From G020353115 sp964389685 (GTDB lineage Bacteria; Bacteroidota; Bacteroidia; Bacteroidales; VadinHA17): DNA of 11,847 bases. The position numbers and the translations under genes are program-made. The first letter of the stretch is position 1. Each line of letters starts with the position of its first letter. Of the stretch, positions 6,476-11,847 are shown piece after piece. Location: the NCBI GenBank assembly GCA_964389685.1, contig CAYMFM010000100.1, positions 1 through 11,847 of the forward strand, read 5' to 3'. Below the pieces are notes generated by a model. The model had not been told where the DNA came from. It made no database searches and saw only the letters and a program-made list of their open reading frames with translations.

Positions 6476-8215
6476 ATGAAACAAATCATATTCCTCACCT
6501 TACTTTTCATCACCCTGGCTGCTTTTCCCCAGGAAAAGAAAGCAATTAAAGGGAAGAGCGAAATGAAGAACCTGTTTGAGGGCCAGGAGAGAGACAACAT
6601 TGTAAAAGCCCTGCCTGACCTGGTTCTGCAAAACCAGATTTTCACCGATCCGAACAATAATATGATCATTGATGCCAATGAATCAAGTTCAATCCGGTTT
6701 AAGATCGTTAACCAGGGGAATGGTATTGCAGAAGATGTAAATGTCAGGATTAGCCTGGACAGCCTTTTCACGAATGGATTGGAATTTTCCGATCTGATTG
6801 AAATCGGAGATATACAACCGCAAGAAACCAGGGAGATAACGATTCCGGTTGCTGGCAGGGAAAACCTGTTGACCGGCCAGGTTGAATTTACAGTCCAGGT
6901 TGTCGAATCAAACGGCTTTGATGCCTACCCGTTCACGATGAAGATCAATACCCATAAGCTCAGAAAACCGGAAGTGTTGATTGCTGATGCTGCCTTTATT
7001 GCTGATGATGGCAAAAACATCCGACTTGCTGAACCCATTATTCTCAAGATCCTGGTGCAGAATATTGGCGATGGTGAAGCACAGAATGTGAATGTCAGTT
7101 TTGATTTCATGAAGGAAAAAGAGAACTGTTTCCTGATGGATAATGCGCTGAAGCGCATTGGTAACCTGAAACCCGGAGATACTGCTGTTGTCGATTTCAA
7201 GTTTACCGCAAACCGGCGCTATTCTCTCCAGGAAATCCCGGTGAAGCTTGAGCTCTCTGAAAGCATGAACAGGACTTATCGCGATACCACCCTCCTTGCA
7301 AGCCTGAACCAGGAAGTCCATTCCGGTCAGCTGATCGCCATTGAAGCAATGCAGGAAGAGGTTGGAGAAATTACACTGGGTGAGCTGGTAATACAGGATC
7401 AGGAGGAAGATGCCATTACCCTGAGGGGTATTGCCGATCCATCCAAGGGATTGAATGTTGCAAAAGCCAAAAAAGACATGCTGATCGGAGATTATTATGC
7501 ATTGATTATTGGTATCGATGATTATTACGGGGATTTTGACCCACTTCATAATGCCGTGCGGGATGCTGAGACAATTGAACAGGTGTTGAAGGCAAAATAT
7601 AAATTTGATCATTTTACCACCCTCTACAATCGGGAAGCAACACGAATCCAGATACTGGAGGCTTTTGAGGACCTTGCACGGAAGGTAAAACCAATGGATA
7701 ATGTCTTTATCTATTACTCCGGTCATGGAGAGTATAAGGAGCAATACAACAGGGGGTACTGGGTCCCGGTTGATGCCCGTTCGAATTCCATTTCCGAATT
7801 GATATCCAATAATGATATACAAACTGCCCTTACAGGTATTCGATCAAAACACACATTGCTTATATCCGATGCCTGCTTTGCAGGAGAGATCTTCCGGGGT
7901 GAAGTATTACAGATCCCGTTTGAAAACTCCGAAACCTATTACCGGAAGGTACACGAACGCCCTTCACGCAAAGCCATCACCTCCGGTGGGATAGAACCCG
8001 TAATGGACGCCGGGAAAGAGGGACATTCTGTCTTTGCTTACTACGTCATAAAATCGTTAGAAAACAATGAGGCTCCGTTCTACGATGCAAGCCAGCTCTA
8101 TGATCGCATTAAGATCCCCGTAACAAACAATTCAGATCAGCAACCCCATTTTCATCCCATTAAAAATACAGGAGACGAAGGAGGACAGTTTATATTTATT
8201 CACAAGTTTTTTTAA
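6476..8215 (+). CDS. Exported caspase-like (C14) protease with two CARDB-like domains
   Basis: A 579-residue protein with an N-terminal signal peptide (1-19). Two repeated beta-sandwich modules resemble CARDB/COG1470-type adhesion domains: about 45-150 (LPDLVL, ANESSSIRFKIVNQGNG) and about 160-265 (LAEPIILKILVQNIGDG). A linker with acidic segments (290-335) leads to the caspase-fold domain from about residue 340 (YYALIIGIDDY, LHNAVRDAETI). The catalytic pair is intact: His417 in YYSGHGEY and Cys467 in SDACFAGE, 50 residues apart. Caspase-fold enzymes cleave peptide bonds, bacterial members often after Arg or Lys, sometimes after self-cleavage in a linker; specificity here is not readable. The signal peptide implies action outside the cytoplasm, unlike caspases in antiphage systems. 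The start is the only ATG near the 10-bp gap. The sensor-phosphatase gene follows 9 bp after the stop. Confidence 0.9.
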   Translation: MKQIIFLTLLFITLAAFPQEKKAIKGKSEMKNLFEGQERDNIVKALPDLVLQNQIFTDPNNNMIIDANESSSIRFKIVNQGNGIAEDVNVRISLDSLFTNGLEFSDLIEIGDIQPQETREITIPVAGRENLLTGQVEFTVQVVESNGFDAYPFTMKINTHKLRKPEVLIADAAFIADDGKNIRLAEPIILKILVQNIGDGEAQNVNVSFDFMKEKENCFLMDNALKRIGNLKPGDTAVVDFKFTANRRYSLQEIPVKLELSESMNRTYRDTTLLASLNQEVHSGQLIAIEAMQEEVGEITLGELVIQDQEEDAITLRGIADPSKGLNVAKAKKDMLIGDYYALIIGIDDYYGDFDPLHNAVRDAETIEQVLKAKYKFDHFTTLYNREATRIQILEAFEDLARKVKPMDNVFIYYSGHGEYKEQYNRGYWVPVDARSNSISELISNNDIQTALTGIRSKHTLLISDACFAGEIFRGEVLQIPFENSETYYRKVHERPSRKAITSGGIEPVMDAGKEGHSVFAYYVIKSLENNEAPFYDASQLYDRIKIPVTNNSDQQPHFHPIKNTGDEGGQFIFIHKFF

Positions 8216-8224
8216 CCACCCTAT

Positions 8225-11200
8225 ATGGTTTTGGTGCTCCGATCTGGGAAAAAATTCACCGGTATAAACGGATTAAAAAGGGGGAGAAACAGGCTAACCC
8301 TCTTTTTGGCCATACTCTTTTTCCCCTCCCTTTTTACAGCCTTTTCTCAACACAATAACTTTGTCTATTATTCGGTTGATGAAGGTCTTTCACAAGCAAC
8401 GGTTTTCAAAATAATGCAGGACTCCCGGTCGTATATCTGGGTGGGAACCGGTGAGGGAGGAGTCAGCCGGTTTGACGGTAAAAACTTTACAAACCTGAGC
8501 CTGGATGATGGCCTTCCCGGACTGGTTATCCGGGATATTATCGAAGATTCAAGGGGATGGATCTGGGTTGGAACGGAAAAGGGTGTCGCTATATATGATG
8601 GCTATTCATTTAATGCAGTAGGCATTGAAGAGGGATTATCCGGAGAGATCGTTACCACCCTGTTTGAAGACAGCCATGGAGCAATCTGGGTGGGAACCGG
8701 CTTTGGCGGCCTGAACCGGATTGAAATAGTGGGAAAAAACCAGCTCCGGATTGAGAAAATTTCTGAAGCGGAAGGATTGGGAAGTTACCAGGTTTGGAGC
8801 ATCCTGGAAGATGCCCATGGCAGATTGTGGGTGGGATTACCGGCGGGCATCAGCGTCATTCGTTTCCAGGTGGATACTTTCCGGATTGACCACCTTGGAT
8901 CCAACAACGGCATTCCTGAAGACGTTGTCTATTCCATCGAATCCGATTGGGAAAACAACCTCTGGTTCGGAACGGCAGACTCAGGAACCTATAAAATTGA
9001 GGATGTTGGCCCGGATCAATACGGGAGTGTTACACGCTATGATTCCCGGAATGGTTTTACAAACAATGCTGTTTGGGACATGCTTTGTACCGGTGAAGAG
9101 ATCTGGTTCGGGACCGGAGATGGCATACTCTATAGCTTTTCAAGAGCGGGGGGGATGATTACTTCTCATGGGTATGGTCTGGAGAAAAATGAGATCTTCG
9201 ATATTTGCATTGATGAAGAGGGAATCATGTGGCTGGGAACAAACGGCCGTGGCATTTGTAAACTGCTGGGGAAACGGTTCTCACACTATACAATGGCTGA
9301 CGGCCTGCCGGGAAGTATCATTAATGGAATCACCCAGGATCGAAACGGTGTCTTCTGGCTGGCATCCTATGACGAGGGACTCATCCGAATGACCATCGAT
9401 AATGGATCTGCCCGGTTTTCTAATTTTACCATTGAGGACGGGCTTGCCAGCAACTCACTGAATGACCTGACGATTGACAGGAAAGGAAACCTGTGGATTG
9501 CCACCCATAATAACGGATTCAGCAGGTTTGACGGCAAATCATTTCACAACTATTCCTTTGGAGGCTGGATGTCCGATGATCAGGTAAACTGTGTTTTGGC
9601 TGAAGAGGATAATACCATCTGGTTGGGAACAAATACAGGAGTTATTCATTTCGATGGGACAGGCTATTTCCTGATTGACCAGGAGAAGGGATTGCCGTTC
9701 AATGAAGTGGAAACCCTTCTTAAAGACCGGTCCGGAAATCTCTGGATAGGTACCTATAAAGGCCTGGCACGGTATGATAAACAATTGTTGTATACATTCG
9801 ATGAATCAAACGGTATTCCGGTGACTGAGATTGCAGCACTGGCTGAAGATGAGGATGGGATAATATGGATCGCTACAGGAAACCAGGGGATCTATAAGTC
9901 TATTCCAGTTGATGATGAACCGAAATTTGAAATGGTACTCAGTCCGGAACAACTTCATACCACAAAACTTACCTCTTTGATTACTCAGGAAAACCATATC
10001 CTGATTGCAGGAAGCAACAGGGGATTTCAGAAAATTTACCTTGGAGTAAACCAGGAAGTCAAACGTGTTATTGCCTATGATGCCTCTGATGGTTTTTTCG
10101 GTATTGAGAATAACCAGGGAGCTCTGTTCAGGGATCAATCGGGGAGGATATGGTTTGGAACGATCAACGGAATTACCCGTTATGATCCTGATCTCGATCC
10201 GGAGTACTTAAAACCACCGCGAATACACTTCACCGGACTGGACCTGTTTTATGAATCCATTGACTGGAATACAAAAGCCGATAGCATCATCCCTTTTTCG
10301 GGAATGCCGGAAGCCTTAAAATTAAAATATACCGATAATCACCTCACATTCAAATTCCAGGCACTTTATTTTACCAATCCCCAAAAGATCAGGTATCAAT
10401 ACATGATGGAAGGCAGGGAGGGGAAATGGTCCCCACCCGTAACGTATGAAAATATCACCTATTCAGGTTTAACGCCGGGGGAATATACCTTTTCAGTGAA
10501 AGCAGGAACTGAAACGGGCGAATGGTCACCGGCACCCCTGAAATTCTCTTTTGTCATAAAACCACCTTTCTATAAAACCTGGTGGTTCATTCTCACCCTT
10601 GTTGTACTTTCCATCATCGGAATTGTCTCGTATATCAAATACAGGGAGAAACATCTGATCCTGGAAAAGAGAATACTGGAAGAGAAAGTCCAGGAACGAA
10701 CAGCTGAGATCAGGAAACAAAAAACTGAAATCGAGGAGAAAAACAGGAATCTAAGTGAAGCAAACCAGGAGATCACCCGGCAGAAGGAGATCATCGAGAA
10801 AAAGAACATCGATATAACCGACAGCATAAAATATGCGAAACGAATCCAGGATGCCGTATTGCCCTCAGAACGAATTCTAAATGAACACCTGGCGGATGCC
10901 TTTATCCTGTTTAAGCCGAAAGATATTGTTAGCGGTGATTTCTACTGGGTGAAAGAAAAGGGAAATCTGCTGATAGTCGTTGCAGCCGATTGTACAGGAC
11001 ATGGGGTGCCTGGAGCATTTATGAGCCTGCTGGGGATTACTTTTCTGAATGAGATTGTCGAGAAAAATCACGTCACCTCTCCTGAAAAAATCCTGGACCT
11101 GCTTCGTGAGAATGTCATTACCTCCCTGAAACAAAAAGGACTGGATAGTGAATCGAAGGATGGAATGGATATTTCGATTTGTACCATTGACAGGAAAGCA

Positions 11201-11560
11201 AATTGCCTTGAATTCAGCGGTGCCAATAACCCGATGTATTATATCCGGAATGAGCTGTTGCTTGAGATAAAAGCAGACAGAATGCCCGTTGCCATCCACT
11301 CCCGGATGAAAGGGTTTAGTAAACATAAACTGGAACTGCAACCGGATGATACGGTGTACCTTTTTTCCGATGGATACGCAGACCAGTTTGGCGGTCACTC
11401 AGGGAAAAAGTTAAAATACACTGCCTTTCAGGAAATTTTGCTTTCTGTTCACGTTGAACGCATGCACGATCAGAAGGAGATCCTTGACAAAAAACATGTG
11501 GAGTGGAAGGGAAATTTTGAACAGGTGGACGATATTGTGGTACTTGGGTTTAAGGTGTGA
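8225..11560 (+). CDS. Propeller sensor with SpoIIE (PP2C-type) phosphatase output
   Basis: A 1111-residue membrane sensor. A long basic n-region and hydrophobic stretch (24-40, ending FSQ) form the export signal. Residues about 45-655 hold fourteen propeller (Reg_prop) repeats of type D-x-x-G-x-x-W-x-G-T-x-x-G, enough for two seven-bladed rings. A Y_Y_Y domain (about 718-778, with GKWSP and LTPGEYTF) follows, then one transmembrane helix (786-804) and a coiled coil (about 806-870). The cytoplasmic SpoIIE domain follows SIKYAKRIQDAVLP. Its metal-site acidic residues are present: Asp905 (SGDFYW), Asp922 (ADCTGHG), Asp1049 (FSDG) and Asp1102/1103 (VDDIVV). This is the architecture of Bacteroidota hybrid two-component sensors but with a serine/threonine phosphatase in place of the histidine kinase. 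PP2C enzymes of this type usually dephosphorylate anti-anti-sigma (STAS) proteins; no such partner is in the window. It is the last gene of the operon. Confidence 0.93.
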   Translation: MVLVLRSGKKFTGINGLKRGRNRLTLFLAILFFPSLFTAFSQHNNFVYYSVDEGLSQATVFKIMQDSRSYIWVGTGEGGVSRFDGKNFTNLSLDDGLPGLVIRDIIEDSRGWIWVGTEKGVAIYDGYSFNAVGIEEGLSGEIVTTLFEDSHGAIWVGTGFGGLNRIEIVGKNQLRIEKISEAEGLGSYQVWSILEDAHGRLWVGLPAGISVIRFQVDTFRIDHLGSNNGIPEDVVYSIESDWENNLWFGTADSGTYKIEDVGPDQYGSVTRYDSRNGFTNNAVWDMLCTGEEIWFGTGDGILYSFSRAGGMITSHGYGLEKNEIFDICIDEEGIMWLGTNGRGICKLLGKRFSHYTMADGLPGSIINGITQDRNGVFWLASYDEGLIRMTIDNGSARFSNFTIEDGLASNSLNDLTIDRKGNLWIATHNNGFSRFDGKSFHNYSFGGWMSDDQVNCVLAEEDNTIWLGTNTGVIHFDGTGYFLIDQEKGLPFNEVETLLKDRSGNLWIGTYKGLARYDKQLLYTFDESNGIPVTEIAALAEDEDGIIWIATGNQGIYKSIPVDDEPKFEMVLSPEQLHTTKLTSLITQENHILIAGSNRGFQKIYLGVNQEVKRVIAYDASDGFFGIENNQGALFRDQSGRIWFGTINGITRYDPDLDPEYLKPPRIHFTGLDLFYESIDWNTKADSIIPFSGMPEALKLKYTDNHLTFKFQALYFTNPQKIRYQYMMEGREGKWSPPVTYENITYSGLTPGEYTFSVKAGTETGEWSPAPLKFSFVIKPPFYKTWWFILTLVVLSIIGIVSYIKYREKHLILEKRILEEKVQERTAEIRKQKTEIEEKNRNLSEANQEITRQKEIIEKKNIDITDSIKYAKRIQDAVLPSERILNEHLADAFILFKPKDIVSGDFYWVKEKGNLLIVVAADCTGHGVPGAFMSLLGITFLNEIVEKNHVTSPEKILDLLRENVITSLKQKGLDSESKDGMDISICTIDRKANCLEFSGANNPMYYIRNELLLEIKADRMPVAIHSRMKGFSKHKLELQPDDTVYLFSDGYADQFGGHSGKKLKYTAFQEILLSVHVERMHDQKEILDKKHVEWKGNFEQVDDIVVLGFKV

Positions 11561-11563
11561 GCA

Positions 11564-11612
11564 ATGATGAGAAGTGATGAGTGGTAAGTGGTACAAGTTA
11601 CGGGATACGGGC
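11564..11612 (+). repeat. Short degenerate tandem repeats, 7-nt period
   Basis: Directly after the sensor stop codon, TGATGAG occurs at 11565-11571 and 11575-11581. AGTGGTA is in perfect tandem at 11580-11586 and 11587-11593. TACGGG recurs 7 nt apart at 11599-11604 and 11606-11611. Three different heptamer-like units in under 50 nt suggest a slippage-prone repeat patch. Confidence 0.55.
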
Positions 11613-11637
11613 GGGGTTTACTGTATTCATTTTTTTT

Positions 11638-11702
11638 GCTCCATGGGAGCAAAACGTTGGTAGCATGAAATACCGTTAAATAACGATCGCTCCGTAGGTG
11701 CG
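11638..11702. repeat. Paired palindrome element
   Basis: Two related hairpins flank a 37-nt spacer: GCTCC/GGAGC at 11638-11650 (3-nt loop ATG) and CGCTCC/GGTGCG at 11688-11702 (one T-T mismatch, 3-nt loop GTA). Each is followed by GCAAAAC or GCGAAAC, so the two halves look like copies of one unit. I recall similar GCTCCGTAGGAGC-type elements between genes in Bacteroidota genomes. The preceding T-run is on the wrong side for a terminator. Confidence 0.6.
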
Positions 11703-11799
11703 AAACCATTCCAAATTATCAATCATCAACATGGAATGATTGCAGTGTGAAAAAGTGTGACCAGTAGGATTGCAATTAACAACTGCCAATAGCTTAACC

Positions 11800-11833
11800 C
11801 GAAAAATTCTTTGAATTTTTCGCCATTTATGGC
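11800..11833. repeat. Perfect 10-bp inverted repeat plus adjoining hairpin
   Basis: CGAAAAATTC (11800-11809) and GAATTTTTCG (11813-11822) form a perfect stem with a TTT loop. A second stem, GCCAT/ATGGC (11822-11826 with 11829-11833, TT loop), begins at its last base. The A-run on one arm and T-run on the other give it the symmetry of a weak bidirectional terminator, but the stem is AT-rich and it lies 240 nt past the last visible gene, so it may instead be another interspersed repeat or serve a gene beyond the window. Confidence 0.45.
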
Positions 11834-11847
11834 TGACGAAAAGTCAA

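Larger units (their letters stand above)
11561..11847. other. Gene-free right end with repeats
   Basis: No gene is supportable here. Minus-strand open frames in this stretch (11411-11596, 11470-11709) cross repeats and the 3' end of the sensor gene and look spurious. The stretch contains heptamer-type repeats, a paired palindrome element and a perfect inverted repeat near the edge, each listed separately. No standard hairpin-plus-T-run terminator is seen right after the sensor gene; the T8 run at 11630-11637 has no good stem before it. Confidence 0.55.

Noticed and set aside
6908..7822. 304-codon minus-strand open frame antisense to the caspase gene
   Set aside because: Long but fully opposite a gene with clear domains and catalytic motifs; no start context and no coherent motif.
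10877..11398. 173-codon minus-strand open frame antisense to the SpoIIE domain
   Set aside because: It mirrors the conserved phosphatase-coding sequence; composition is typical of a shadow frame.
3944..11560. Caspase operon as an antiphage defence system
   Set aside because: No gasdermin, cyclase, STAND NTPase or other defence partner is present, and the caspase is predicted to be exported, which does not fit cytoplasmic abortive infection.
11564..11702. CRISPR array or attachment site
   Set aside because: Repeat units are 7 nt or short palindromes with irregular spacing; there are no 25-40 nt repeats with uniform spacers and no integrase nearby.

Overview
The window reads as a chromosomal fragment of a Bacteroidota bacterium, probably an uncultured environmental member. 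Pointers are the protein families (DUF4907, kelch lipoprotein, a two-component-type propeller with a Y_Y_Y module joined to SpoIIE), the near absence of Shine-Dalgarno sequences, a TAnnTTTG-type promoter element, and families of short palindromes between genes. No rRNA, tRNA or CRISPR array is visible.

Layout. Positions 1-51 are the 3' terminus of a group II intron (end of domain V, all of domain VI with a bulged branch-point A); its reverse transcriptase would lie off the left edge. Positions 52-637 hold no supportable gene, only palindromes, ending in a hairpin that can terminate uvrB. On the minus strand lie uvrB (638-2653) and, upstream of it, an exported endonuclease/exonuclease/phosphatase-family protein (2714-3748). 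A 195-bp divergent intergenic region follows.

On the plus strand, five genes are packed with gaps of 22, 10, 10 and 9 bp and probably form one operon (3944-11560): a lipoprotein with an FN3-like domain and a six-bladed kelch propeller; a small membrane-anchored DUF4907 protein; an exported protein with a beta-rich N-terminal half and a hydrophobic C-terminal half; an exported caspase-like protease with two CARDB-like domains and an intact His/Cys pair; and a 1111-residue sensor with fourteen propeller repeats, a Y_Y_Y domain, one membrane helix, a coiled coil and a cytoplasmic SpoIIE/PP2C phosphatase. All five carry a signal peptide, lipobox or N-terminal anchor, so the proposed picture is an envelope module in which proteolysis or ligand binding outside the membrane is passed to a phosphatase inside. 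The link between parts is inferred from gene order only.

The right end (11561-11847) is gene-free and contains heptamer-period repeats, a paired palindrome element and a perfect 10-bp inverted repeat.
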